A DNA stretch of 64,000 bases. Source: Pseudomonadota bacterium (GTDB lineage: Bacteria; Myxococcota_A; Polyangia; GCA-2747355). The notes under the pieces are model-generated. The model did not search any database. It was not told the origin of the DNA and saw only the letters and a program-made list of their open reading frames with translations. A program made the translations under genes and the position numbers. The stretch spans positions 1 through 64,000 of the forward strand of contig JADJDT010000024.1 of assembly GCA_016702545.1 (NCBI GenBank), in the 5' to 3' direction. Positions 51,559 to 64,000 of this stretch are shown here, piece after piece (positions within the stretch are counted from its first letter, which is position 1; each line of letters opens with the position of its first letter).

Positions 51559-52100
51559 GAGGTCCTCCTACTGCTGCAAAGTCGCATGACGTGGAAGCAC
51601 ACGATCTCAGCGCGAATGGCGCAAGGATTCGAGTCCTCGATGTGCCCAATCGGCGCACGCGACCTTTAAGCAATACACATGCCACAATCTACGCGCTCGC
51701 TTTGGTTCGAAATTATGACGGTTTCAGCTGAGCCCATGGAAACCTCTCTCCATCTCTCGACGACCGGCCGTGGCTGGCCTAGCCACCACTCGTTATTGAT
51801 CGACCGGTGCGACCGGGCCCACACGCGACCGAGGCCGGCCGGACATCGGGGCGCAACGTCAGGAGGGGAACGCCGTGCCGAGAATGCGCGGCGAACTCTC
51901 GGCCGCCTCCGGCGACGAACCACCGTGCGATTGACGCCAAGGGGGCTTGCGGGGGAGGCCGCCTTACCAGCCGACCACCGGCCGCGGAAGTGAGGAACGA
52001 CCTATGCGGAGCTTCGGACGTCGGAGGAGGTCTGACATTGCGCGCCCGTGCAGCTACCACTGGAGCGCGCGACGGAGAACCGGCGGTTCACGCTGCACTA
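51559..52100. other. Gap without a supported gene
   Basis: About 540 bp. Short open frames exist on both strands, but none shows motifs, a ribosome site or consistent codon bias. Nothing else recognised. Confidence 0.4.
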
Positions 52101-53228
52101 TTACCAATAGTAGGCGGGATCTGTCGTGCCGACTTTGCCACCTGTGGCCCCTGGGACAGGCTCCAGCGGCCTTTGCTCAAGAACAGGGGGGTCCGGTACT
52201 GGATTAATAGTCACCGCCGCCGCCGGCTGGTCGTCCTTGCACCCATCGAAGCCCCAACACCACGCCACGAACCCCACCGCTGCCGCACCGAGAAGCCAGG
52301 GCAGAATCGAGCCCTTGTCGTCGCTGTCGTCCTTCGGGTTCGACGTCGGCGCGGGCGGCGTCGTCGGCCCGGGGGTCGGCGTCGGGGTCGGCGTCGGGGT
52401 GGCCGTGGGCGTCGGCGTCGGCGTCGGGGTGGGCGTGGGCGTCGGCGTCGGGCTCGGCGTCGGCGTCGGCGTGGGCGTCGGCGTCGGGGTGGGCGTCGGC
52501 GTCGGCGTCGGCGTCGGCGTGGGCGTCGGCTTGGGACCGCAGGGGCCCTGGCCGCCACCGCAACCTTCGAGGATGCCGTCGGTGCGCATCAGGCCGAAGA
52601 TCAGGCGCGTGCTGGTGCTCTGGCTCTGGTCCTTGCCGAAGCCGAGCTTGTAGATTTCCTCGACGGAGATCGCGGTATTGAGCGCCGCCTGGAGGATTTG
52701 CGGCTGGAGCGGCTGATCGCAGGTCAGGTCGCCGGGATTGCACACGGTGACGCTGTAGCTGACCTTGCTGGTCGCGGCGTCGAAGCTGTGGATCGTCAGC
52801 ACCGCTGGGACCTCGCGCGTGCCCTGCATGAAGCGCACGAGGCCGACGCTGGCGCCGGGCTGCACGACACCGCCGACGACGAGCTTCTCGTCGACGGCGC
52901 TGGACTGCACGGCCTTGGCCTCGCCGCTGTGGCTGTACTCGTAGAGCTTGCCCATCCAGCCCATCGCCAGGCGGTCGCCGGTCTGGAGCTTGCCCCAGGT
53001 GACGAGGACCTGGCCGTCGCCTTCCTCGGTCTCGAGGACGACCTTGCCGTTGACCGGCGTGGCGTAGAGGGCACCGTTGTACTCGCGCTGGACCAGGGTG
53101 CCGCCGGGGCCGCTCGGGCCCTGCTCCCCGATCGCGCCGACGCCGCCGCAGCCCGCGAGCCCGAAGGCCAGCGCCGTCGCCAGCGCCACTCGGGGACTCT
53201 TCACCTTCCGCAACGACCAGGTTCTCAT
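52101..53228 (-). CDS. Lipoprotein with (Thr-Pro)n linker and C-terminal membrane helix (paralogue 2)
   Basis: 375 residues from the ATG at 53228 (GGAGG upstream). Lipobox [13 protein letters not shown], then the same beta-rich N-domain as the protein at 45796-46974 ([20 protein letters not shown] versus [38 protein letters not shown] versus VSYSVTACTNELCDNPP). A linker of about 30 Thr-Pro pairs, an Asp-rich patch ([11 protein letters not shown]), one helix ([20 protein letters not shown]) and a Pro-rich tail follow. The linker would span the periplasm if both ends are membrane-bound. Confidence 0.72.
   Translation of the reverse strand: MRTWSLRKVKSPRVALATALAFGLAGCGGVGAIGEQGPSGPGGTLVQREYNGALYATPVNGKVVLETEEGDGQVLVTWGKLQTGDRLAMGWMGKLYEYSHSGEAKAVQSSAVDEKLVVGGVVQPGASVGLVRFMQGTREVPAVLTIHSFDAATSKVSYSVTVCNPGDLTCDQPLQPQILQAALNTAISVEEIYKLGFGKDQSQSTSTRLIFGLMRTDGILEGCGGGQGPCGPKPTPTPTPTPTPTPTPTPTPTPTPTPSPTPTPTPTPTPTPTPTATPTPTPTPTPGPTTPPAPTSNPKDDSDDKGSILPWLLGAAAVGFVAWCWGFDGCKDDQPAAAVTINPVPDPPVLEQRPLEPVPGATGGKVGTTDPAYYW
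52363..52530. repeat. Hexanucleotide microsatellite coding for the Thr-Pro linker
   Basis: Near-continuous GTCGGC/GTCGGG/GTGGGC hexamers on the plus strand. Slippage here would change linker length by two residues per unit without shifting the frame. Confidence 0.85.
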
Positions 53229-53687
53229 TTCCGCATCCTCCTGCCTGCGCCGGATGTTCGACGCGTTGGCGTTTCCGGGATAAGCACGAGCCGTGCCGAT
53301 CGCGAAGTTGTTTCGATTCAGGCACTTGGAGAATGCGCGCGATCTCCGGCGCTGGGGTCGTTCGACCTCATTCGCGCCGGACGCGGTGGCCACGGCGCTT
53401 GAGGTTGCCCTCTGGACCCGGGCTGGAGGTCGTATAGGCGCGCCCCCGCCTCCCGCACCGAGGAAGAATCAGACGCGATTGCAGGCACCTGGGTGCCGAA
53501 GGCGCGGGTGGCACCTGCACAAGCGAAGGAACCGCCGGGGACGGCTCGGGCGCTGGCCGGGCCCTGGGGACCCATCCCCCACCCCTTCGGGTCGGAGCTC
53601 GAGGGCGGCGCGGGTCGCCTCGTGAGCGGTATCGGCGCGTGCGAGCAAGGAGACGAACGGGAGAAGGTGCTCTGGGTGACGCGGCGC

Positions 53688-53961
53688 TCGTTAGGGGCCA
53701 ACGCCTCGCCCCGTGCAGCACGGAGCACCCAGAGGACCTTCGCGCGCACGCGATACCGGCGATAAGGGTCCCGCTAACCACGAGTTCGCGGGTGCCAGGT
53801 ACTCGCCCGGCCCGACCGAGGTTGGGGAGTTCGGCAAGGCCCTCGATCGCGTGCAGCACACCCAACACGGTCCGCAGGGCTGCAGGTGGGCTGTCGCTGG
53901 CGATGAAGGTCTCGATCGCCTCCAGGTCGCGCGTCGCCAGTTCAGTGAGCCGAATCTGCAA
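53688..53961 (-). pseudogene. parE: ParE-type toxin, frameshifted
   Basis: TTG start at 53961 gives MQIRLTELATRDLEAIETFI and LGRAGRVPGTRELVVSGT, typical of the ParE/RelE fold. The following strand, YRVRAKVLWVL, is in the next frame, and the closing VLHGARRWPL is back in the first. Two compensating indels break the gene: either decayed or sequence error. It overlaps the antitoxin end by 20 bp. Confidence 0.6.
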
Positions 53962-54175
53962 GCCTGTTCTCCCAGCGTCGCTTCACCTCGTCGAGTTCGA
54001 CCCCCTCCTCCCGATCGGCCTGCGCTGCGCCCGCCTGGATCGCCGCGACCTGCCACTCCTGCAGCGCACGACTCCCCGATCCTCGGCGGGGGAAGGATTT
54101 CGTCCGCGGGTGTCGCGGGGCGTTGCGCAGCCACGGGTCCACGCACCGTGATCGTCGTGGTGCTCTGCGCACCTC
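53942..54175 (-). pseudogene. ParD/CopG-type antitoxin remnant
   Basis: The C-terminal part SRALQEWQVAAIQAGAAQAD and VELDEVKRRWENR is typical of antitoxins paired with ParE. An N-terminal strand TTTITVRGPVA lies about 100 bp upstream in another frame, with garbled sequence between. In the C-terminal frame it reads back without a stop into the cytochrome gene. Confidence 0.5.
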
Positions 54176-55531
54176 CTGGGCGTTGCTCAGCATAGGCGGG
54201 GGCGCCATCGTCGCGTCGCCCTTCCCTGGCGCCCAGTCGCAGCCGAGCTCGGGCGCCCCGGCGGCGTGGCACTTGAGGCAGACGCGGGGGTTGCGGCGCG
54301 CGAGGGCGGCGCAGCGGGCGGAGCGCGCGAAGGCGGGGCCGTGCGGGGAGAAGCCCCCTCCCCCGCGGGCGGCGTCGGCGTGGCAGGTGAGGCAGGTCTG
54401 CTCGGTGTGGCAGCTCGTGCAGGTGGCGACGTTGCGGCGCGCGGCCCAGGCGTGGTGCTCGGGTCCGCGCGTGGCGGCGTTGAAGCCGGGCGGGTGGAAG
54501 GCGCGGGCCGTGTCGGGGCGGAAGGCGGTGGGCTTGTGGCCGCCCTGCGCGACGCCGAGGCGCTGGTGACAGCTCAGGCAGAAGCTCTGGCTGCGATGGC
54601 AGCTCGCGCAGCGCGGCTGGTCGCGGCGGGCGTCGAGGGCGTGGGCGGTGAGGTAGTCGCCGCCGTGGATGCTCATCGGCCGTACCAGGCCGGCGTGGCA
54701 GCTCAGGCAGTCGCGCTCCTGATGGCAGCTCAGGCAGCGGTCGCGGCCGGCGCGCGCGGCCGAGGCGTGCTGGCGCGCAAAGAGCGGCAAGTGGGCATCG
54801 CCGCGCGCGGCGCTGGTGGGCACCAGGCGCTCGGCGCCGAAGCGCGTGACGAGGCGACCGTCCTTCTCGGTGAGGTGGCAGGTGGCGCAGCGGTTGGGGG
54901 CGCGGCGCTCGGCGTGGCAAGCGGTGCAGGCGGCCATCGGCGGGTACGGAGGCGTGGCCGTGGGCCCCGGGCGCGGCGAGCGGGCGGAGCCGGCGGGCGA
55001 CGCGGACGCCGGTGCGGCAAAGCGATGACAGGTGGCGCAGTCGAGGCCGGCGGCGGCGTGGACGGGGTGCGAGAAGCGCAGGCGCGGGCGCGGGCGCCAG
55101 GGGCGCGGTGGGCTGTTGGCGCCCGCCTGCCAGCCGGGGTGGCAGGTGCGACAGCGTGCGGGGTCGGCGGCGGGCGCGGGCGCAGGGGTGGCGCGGGCCG
55201 TGGGCGGCGGGCTCGGTGTCGGTGCTGGCCCGGCGGCGGCGGAGGGCGACGGGTCTGGCCTGGTCAGCGCGGCGTGGCAGGGGCGACAGACGGCCTCGCG
55301 AGGAAAGTGATCGTCGCGCGCGGCGCTCGGCTGGTCGAGGTCGCGGTGGCAGCGCTCGCAGGCGAGGGCGGCGTGCCGGGCATGGTCGAAGCGCAGCCCG
55401 CCCGGCTGGCGCGGATAGAGCACGGAGCTCCACTCGGCCGCGAGCGCCGGCAGGGCGGCGTGCAGCGCGGCGACGAGGGCGGCGCGACCCGCGAGGCGTG
55501 CGCGGCAACGGCGCGGGCGCGGGAGGTCCCT
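54176..55531 (-). CDS. Multihaem c-type cytochrome (13 CxxCH)
   Basis: Exported electron-transfer protein. A hydrophobic leader (RAALVAALHAALPALAAE) precedes 13 CxxCH haem sites, from CERCH and CRPCH to CLTCH and CLKCH. Several are preceded by class-III-like F-x-H-x-x-H (LRFDHARHAALACERCH, LRFSHPVHAAAGLDCATCH). A Pro/Ala linker separates haems 2 and 3. No ATG/GTG start is visible between the leader and the palindromic element that ends at 55532; an in-frame TTG lies within the element. The C-terminus runs on into the antitoxin remnant, so the true stop is uncertain. Neighbour of an outer-membrane barrel. Confidence 0.8.
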
Positions 55532-55690
55532 AGAGCAGCGAACGGGTTGACTCCCGTCTCGAGGCTTGCCCTCGAAATCATTGGCGTTGTTGCTCGTCGG
55601 TTGCCTGCCAACAGCAGGCGCCCTCCTCGCGCCTAGCCAATGATTCCAATTGCTTCGCCTCGCTCGGTCCGTCAACCCGATCGCTGCTCT
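55532..55690. repeat. Palindromic element, copy B
   Basis: About 95% identical to copy A in inverse orientation, 159 bp. Arms AGAGCAGCGAACGGGTTGAC (55532-55551) and the complementary end 55671-55690 pair with one mismatch. The C-to-G change relative to copy A is matched on the other arm. It begins 6 bp after the barrel-protein stop and abuts the cytochrome leader. Confidence 0.9.
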
Positions 55691-55695
55691 GGGGC

Positions 55696-57273
55696 TCATG
55701 GGGCGAAGCTCATGTCCAGGACACCTAGCACACGCAGCGCGCTGTCCTGCAGGCGGCTGACGTTGTCCTCCACCAGGAGCTGGGCCCAGACCGCGGGCAG
55801 CAGCCGAACGCGCAGGCCGGCCTGGAGGCCGAAGTTGGTGACGGGCGCGGCGGCGCTGGCGAGGCCGTCGAGGCGCGCGAGCGAGGCGCGGCCCTCCAGC
55901 GCCAGGCGCCGGCCGAAGACCCAACGCGGCGACCACCAGCGCCCGAAGAGATCGGCGCCGAGGCGCAGGCCGCCGTAGCCATCGAGGTAGTAGAGTTCGA
56001 GGGTCGAGGCCAGGCGCTCCGCCTGCCAGCGAGCCAGCGCGGTCAGCGAGAGGGCGCCCGGCGACACGCGCTCGCGTTCGTCCGCGGCGCGCCAGACCCA
56101 GCGGTAGCCGGCGCGAGCCTCGAGGTCCAAGGGCACGCCCGGGCGCCAACGGAGGCGCCCCGCGGCCTCGCTGAAGGGCTCGATGGCGAAGACGTTGAAG
56201 ATCGAATCGCCATCGAAGTGGGGGCGGCTCTGCAAGAGCTCGAGGCTCGCCTGGTGCCGGGGACCGAGGCCCTGCGTGGCCTCGAGCTGCAGCTCGTCGA
56301 GCTGGGCGACGAGCAGGTTGCAGCGCAGCCCGGCGGCCAGGCGGCTGTCCCAGCGCGGGTGCGTGAGGGCGGCGTGCGCGAAGACCAGCTCCTCGTCGAG
56401 GCCCCAGCGCGCGGGCAGGGCCTCGGCGCGGCCGAAGGGCGTGGGCGGGGCGCGCGAGGCCACGCCGCGGTAGGCCAGCCGCAGCTCGAGGGGCGCGCGT
56501 TCGTCGAGGCCGAGGGCCAGGCCGAAGGTCGGCATCCAGGCGCGCTCGTCGGCCCCGTCGCCGCTGGTCCCGTCGCCGCTGGTGCCGTCGAGCTGGAAGA
56601 CCGCCAGGCCAAAGGGATCGGCGCGGCGGACCTGGGCGCCGAGGCTGCTCTCGACGTAGAGCCACCAGGGGGTGCTGACGCGCACGCGCAGGCCGTCGTA
56701 GGCGAAGAAGTCGAAGAGCTCGGTGTCGAGCTGGCGCCCGAGGCTGAGGTCGATCCAGCCCAGCAGGTTGCGGGCCTCGACGGCGCCCAAAAGCAGCTCG
56801 AAGCGGTTGTCGTGCAGCTCGCGCGCGGCGGGCTCGCCGGCCGCAATGTCGGGCGCGAAGCCGCCGAAGTCGGTCTGGAAGCGGAGCTGGGCGTGGACGA
56901 AGACCAGCGCCGGGGGCCGCCCGCGGCGACGGGCGCGCGCGGCATCGGCGTCGATCAGGTTGTAGACGCGCAGACCGAGGTATTGGGCGAAGCGCAGGCG
57001 ATTGACGAAGCTGACCCCGTCGCGTTCGTAGCGCCGGAGCTGGTAGCCCTGGGCCTCGCTGCGCGACTGGAGCTCGAAGTCGTAGGCATGCGCGCGGGGC
57101 GCCGTGAGCAACAGCCCGCCCAGCGCGGCAAGGGCGATCGCGCCGGTACGCCGAAGGCAGAAGCGACCGACAGCGCGAGGCGCCAGCGGGCGCGGCGGCG
57201 CGCTGCTGTGCGTCGCGTCAGCGTGGGGGCCTGGACCGCCGCGCGGGGCGGGTGGCGCGCGTGGCGCCCCCAC
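55696..57273 (-). CDS. Outer-membrane beta-barrel protein beside the cytochrome
   Basis: 525 residues, GTG at 57273. After a long basic N-region comes a signal peptide (GAIALAALGGLLLTAPRAHA). The rest is alternating amphipathic strands throughout (FAQYLGLRVYNLIDADAAR, WWLYVESSLGAQVRR, RLASTLELYYLDGYGGLRLG), consistent with 20 or more strands. Function is inferred from context: barrel plus multihaem cytochrome resembles porin-cytochrome conduits, but I recognise no specific family. A short GTSGDGTSGDG duplication lies mid-protein. Confidence 0.68.
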   Translation of the reverse strand: MGAPRAPPAPRGGPGPHADATHSSAPPRPLAPRAVGRFCLRRTGAIALAALGGLLLTAPRAHAYDFELQSRSEAQGYQLRRYERDGVSFVNRLRFAQYLGLRVYNLIDADAARARRRGRPPALVFVHAQLRFQTDFGGFAPDIAAGEPAARELHDNRFELLLGAVEARNLLGWIDLSLGRQLDTELFDFFAYDGLRVRVSTPWWLYVESSLGAQVRRADPFGLAVFQLDGTSGDGTSGDGADERAWMPTFGLALGLDERAPLELRLAYRGVASRAPPTPFGRAEALPARWGLDEELVFAHAALTHPRWDSRLAAGLRCNLLVAQLDELQLEATQGLGPRHQASLELLQSRPHFDGDSIFNVFAIEPFSEAAGRLRWRPGVPLDLEARAGYRWVWRAADERERVSPGALSLTALARWQAERLASTLELYYLDGYGGLRLGADLFGRWWSPRWVFGRRLALEGRASLARLDGLASAAAPVTNFGLQAGLRVRLLPAVWAQLLVEDNVSRLQDSALRVLGVLDMSFAP

Positions 57274-57423
57274 GCGCGCTGAAGAACCGGCCCGGGAGCG
57301 CGACGACCTGGGCCAGATAGCGAAACCGAGAGCCGCGCGCGACGGCTCCTCTCGCAGCGGTCGGCGGCCTGTCGGGAGAGGCAGGCGCCATGGTGCGCCT
57401 TCTCGCGATGCAGCTCGCCTGGG

Positions 57424-59553
<2,130 letters not shown>

Positions 59554-59634
59554 GGGGGCAGGACCCGAGACGTTGCGGGACACGGAGAGCGCGGGCGCAG
59601 CGACGACGAAGCGGGCGCGCGTCCGTGGCCCGCG

Positions 59635-60153
59635 CTAGGGGTTGATCGCGCGCTCGAGCAGTGACTGTGTCACCATCCGGGCGCGGGCGACGTCCTTTGA
59701 AGCCAGGCACCTCACGAAGCTTGCCGCAAAGGGCGCGGGCAAGATCAGCGACAAGGACGTGACCCACGGATAGATCTCGCCTGGCAGGACGCTGAGCAAA
59801 CCAGCGCTCAGCGCCGTGAGGGCCGTAGGCGCGACGAGGCGGTCCCAGCGATCCTGCCCCGCGACGACGACCCGGGCCGCGTCAAGCACCAGGAGGGCCT
59901 TTTTCGGCGCTATGGCGAGCTTCGCGCCGGAATCGCGAAGCGCGCCATAGAGGTCGCGAACCGCTGCCACCGCCGCAGCGGGGCTGAACTCCGTGGGTCG
60001 ATCGGCAGGCCCAGGCGCGGCCCGGCCCTCTGAAGGACCCACTGAAGCACCCCAGGCTCGCGCTACGAGCTCCTTGTTCCTCCACGCGGCGCGCGCCAGC
60101 ACCCCCTGAGGGTCTGCGCCGTCGGGAAAACCGAGTTCGCGCCGCTGCCCCAT
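59635..60153 (-). CDS. Hypothetical protein
   Basis: Unrecognised, 172 residues from the ATG at 60153. Charged N-terminal half, then a region with two hydrophobic stretches ([19 protein letters not shown] and [20 protein letters not shown]) that may be membrane-associated. No motif. Accepted on its length and GC3-like codon bias only. Confidence 0.4.
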   Translation of the reverse strand: MGQRRELGFPDGADPQGVLARAAWRNKELVARAWGASVGPSEGRAAPGPADRPTEFSPAAAVAAVRDLYGALRDSGAKLAIAPKKALLVLDAARVVVAGQDRWDRLVAPTALTALSAGLLSVLPGEIYPWVTSLSLILPAPFAASFVRCLASKDVARARMVTQSLLERAINP

Positions 60154-60673
60154 CCGAAAGCCGCGGATGCGCCAAACACGGAGGCAGAAGGGCGGCCGCA
60201 GCGGGCACTCCATCCCGGAGGTGCCGCCCGAGGCTCGACCCCCGCAGCGTGATGCCCAACGGCGGCCGATCCTTCGAAGATCGGAGCGAGAGGATGGCGA
60301 GCGACGCGGCGGTTGCGACGAACTGCCGGAGCAACAGGGCTTCAGCCCCAGGAGTGAGGCGCCGCCTGGGCTCCGGACGCGTCTTGGTCAACGTGTTGCA
60401 GCCCCGGCGCTCACGCGGGAATCGACCGCCCTCGCCCGCGTGGACCGGGCACGAAGCTCAGCACCAGCGCAAGCGCAGCACCGCAGGAGACCGACCGAAG
60501 CGCACTGCTATCCTCCTTCACGGCGCGACCGAGCGTGCCGCTCGGTGGCAAGTCCAGACGCCGCCCGCGCAGGGATCCGCGCGGGCATGGCACGTCATGC
60601 CGCGGCGCCTGGCGACGCCCCTCGCCCAGTCAACGAGCTATCGCGGGCGCGCGCGTACGCCGCGCCCCGGCGC
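60154..60673. other. Gap without a supported gene
   Basis: About 520 bp. Open frames on both strands lack ribosome sites and motifs. No repeat or strong hairpin was recognised. Confidence 0.35.
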
Positions 60674-61489
60674 TTAGCGCGGCTGGCGCGGAGCCGCGGC
60701 GCGGCGTACGACGAAGAGGTAGTTGAAGCCGCGCAGGAAGAAGTTCCCCTCCTCGGCGGCGGCGCGGTAGTTGCCCTGCTGGAGCGTGCGGTTGTGGCGC
60801 ACGACGGCGATGATGTCCACCGGTTCGAAGCGCTGGCGCAGGCGCTGGAAGAGCTCGAAGCCGATCGGGTAGAAGCCCTGGCCCTTGACGAAGGAGTCGC
60901 TGACGTAGAGCCCGAGGTGGCCCCCCGGCTTGAGCACGCGTGCCAGCTCGTCGAAGACCTCTTCCATCGCGCGGTAATAATCGTCGCCGGCGGCGTCGAG
61001 CTTGCCGATGCAGCGCGGGTCGTCGGAGTACGCGAGGTGCGTCGAGTAGGGCGGATCGAGGAAGACGAAGTCGACCTTGGCCGTCAGCTCGGGCGGGAGC
61101 CGACGCGCGTCGACGCGAAAGATGTCCGGGCGCGTCGGCGCGAGGTCGTAGCCCAGCGCGCGGCGCCCGAGTTCGCGGGCGACGTCGAGCGTGGTGCCGC
61201 TGCCCGCCATCGGGTCGATCACGAGGTCCTTGGGGCCGGTGTAGCGCTGCAGCAGATTCCAAATCACGTAGCTCGGCGTGGCCCCGCGATAGGCGGTGTC
61301 GCCCTGCGCGCCCGCGCCGTAGTTCTGCGAGGGGTACTCCCAGAGGGTCGTGACCTGCGGGCGCAACGGCGGCTTGGCGCGCGTGCGGCCCCTGTCAGCG
61401 CTGCCCGCTCCACTCGCGCCCCGTGGCGGCGCTCCGCGCCGGCTCGACCGATCTGGTGGCTGTTCGCCGCGCGGCATGGGGCGGAGCAT
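60674..61489 (-). CDS. DNA N4/N6-methyltransferase-like protein
   Basis: SAM-dependent DNA methylase of the N4-cytosine/N6-adenine type. SAM motif DLVIDPMAGSGTTLDVAREL and catalytic FVFLDPPYSTHLAYSDD (DPPY). The core begins near LWEYPSQNYGAGAQGDTAYR. Start is uncertain: ATG 61489 or 61477. No restriction gene or specificity subunit lies nearby, so it is probably an orphan. RNA substrates cannot be excluded. Confidence 0.78.
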   Translation of the reverse strand: MLRPMPRGEQPPDRSSRRGAPPRGASGAGSADRGRTRAKPPLRPQVTTLWEYPSQNYGAGAQGDTAYRGATPSYVIWNLLQRYTGPKDLVIDPMAGSGTTLDVARELGRRALGYDLAPTRPDIFRVDARRLPPELTAKVDFVFLDPPYSTHLAYSDDPRCIGKLDAAGDDYYRAMEEVFDELARVLKPGGHLGLYVSDSFVKGQGFYPIGFELFQRLRQRFEPVDIIAVVRHNRTLQQGNYRAAAEEGNFFLRGFNYLFVVRRAAAPRQPR

Positions 61490-61642
61490 CGCCCGACGAG
61501 GCCCGGCCCCGTCAAGCCCCATGGCGCGCCCGCCGACCAGGAGGCGGCGCTGCCCGTTGCGGAGGGCCTGGCGGGGAGGCACTTGCGCGAACGCGCGGAA
61601 TCGGTGAAGGCAGGGTGGCGATGGCTCGCCTGGAGGTCACCG

Positions 61643-62224
61643 ATGTCGCGTCGAGGGCGCTCGCTGCTGGTTGCCGTGCTGGGGCTCGTCATGGCCGCGG
61701 GAAGCGGCTCGGTGGCCCGGGCGCAGCAACCCCCTCCCCCGTCGCGGCGCGAGACCCCGCCGCTCGTCGCCTTGGTCGGCGACGCGGGCTTCCTCACTGG
61801 CGTGGCCGCCGGCCCGCAGCTCGATCTGCGCTGGATCGGTCTGCGCGCGACGGCGGGCTACATGCCGCTGCTCGTCGCGCTGGTGACGGTCGAGGGCGAC
61901 GCGGTTGATTTCAACTTCTTCAACACGGCACAGCTCAACGTCGAGCTCTTCAGCCTGTTCCTCGAGCCGACGCCGACCGCGCGGGTCGGCGCCGCGCTCA
62001 GCTACCGCTACAACACGCTGCTGCAGCATGGCGCCGGCGCGGCCTTCGACGCGCTGGTGACGCTGCGGCGGCGCCTGGCGCTGCACGTGGCCGCAGGTTT
62101 GACGGTCTACCCCCGCGGCAACGCCCGGGTCGAACGCGAGCTCGGGCCCTTCGTCGAGGCCTCCTTCCCGGGTCCCGAGGTGCAGGGCACGGCCAGCGTC
62201 GGACTCGTCTTCGGCCTGTTCTGA
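61643..62224 (+). CDS. Small exported beta-barrel-like protein
   Basis: 193 residues. The ATG at 61643 has GGAGG six bases upstream. Signal peptide LLVAVLGLVMAAGSGSVARA. The mature part has alternating strands (VALVGDAGFLTGVAAGPQLD, ARVGAALSYRYNTLLQ) and ends in the aromatic strand ASVGLVFGLF, as outer-membrane barrels do. Function unknown. Confidence 0.65.
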   Translation: MSRRGRSLLVAVLGLVMAAGSGSVARAQQPPPPSRRETPPLVALVGDAGFLTGVAAGPQLDLRWIGLRATAGYMPLLVALVTVEGDAVDFNFFNTAQLNVELFSLFLEPTPTARVGAALSYRYNTLLQHGAGAAFDALVTLRRRLALHVAAGLTVYPRGNARVERELGPFVEASFPGPEVQGTASVGLVFGLF

Positions 62225-62257
62225 CAGACCGTGCTGACGGACTGCGCGGGCCCGCCC

Positions 62258-64000
<1,743 letters not shown>

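Noticed and set aside
51679..51993. 104-codon plus-strand frame in the gap before the second Thr-Pro lipoprotein
   Set aside because: Arg-rich composition, no motif, and codon bias does not match real genes nearby.
52363..52530. Repeat array that could suggest CRISPR
   Set aside because: It is a hexamer microsatellite in frame with a Thr-Pro linker. There are no spacers and no cas genes.
60167..61642. Upstream extension of the small barrel protein frame
   Set aside because: It is opposite the methyltransferase and unlike a protein. The ATG at 61643 with GGAGG and a signal peptide is the real start.

Overview
The window is GC-rich bacterial DNA that looks like a Myxococcota/'Deltaproteobacteria'-type genome. 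This is an inference from gene content: many lipoproteins with Asp/Ala-rich linkers, a PEGA-domain protein, a multihaem cytochrome, and a fab-nrdR-rib-nusB gene order. No rRNA, tRNA or other taxonomic marker was seen. About 50 protein-coding genes can be supported.

Layout. (1) 0-18.3 kb: dnaE(-) diverges from murJ(+). A lipoprotein(+) follows, convergent with a minus-strand set gpmI > PEGA/barrel protein > 1382-aa membrane protein > lipoprotein with an S74-type autoprocessing domain. Next come cysK-cysE(-) and the divergent xerD(+). (2) 18.3-23.2 kb: a 158-bp palindromic repeat, a small secreted protein, then a site-2 protease, scpA, scpB and rluB(+). (3) 37.8-23.1 kb, read on the minus strand: one long run alr-mlaE-mlaF-mlaD-yceD-rpmF-fabH-fabD-fabG-acpP-fabF-nrdR-ribD-ribE-ribBA-ribH-nusB, tightly spaced and often overlapping. 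It covers D-Ala supply, phospholipid transport, fatty-acid initiation/elongation and riboflavin synthesis. (4) 37.9-45.8 kb: two small zinc-motif proteins, a PilZ protein, larE, a Cys-rich lipoprotein, an unrecognised exported protein, and a divergent pair of exported purine enzymes (adenosine-deaminase-like and 5'-nucleotidase). (5) 45.8-54.2 kb: an accessory region with two paralogous lipoproteins carrying Pro-rich linkers and a C-terminal membrane segment, two vapBC modules, a decayed parDE module, a fibrinogen-like lipoprotein, a second palindromic element and a secreted protein in lower-GC DNA. (6) 54.2-64 kb: a 13-haem cytochrome next to an outer-membrane barrel, with the third palindromic element between them; then a YgiQ-type radical SAM protein, a DNA methyltransferase, a small barrel protein and cstA, which is cut by the window edge.

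The most interesting signal is a family of three long palindromes (18348-18505, 47971-48152, 55532-55690). They share terminal arms of about 20 bp whose sequence differences are almost all compensated on the other arm, the mark of a selected hairpin (RNA or DNA). A second pattern is short degenerate tandem repeats, unit 12-19 bp and a different sequence at each site, in many same-strand intergenic spacers.

Caution: at least ten apparent frameshifts break otherwise conserved genes, several at G/C runs. Some are probably uncorrected sequencing indels rather than biology.
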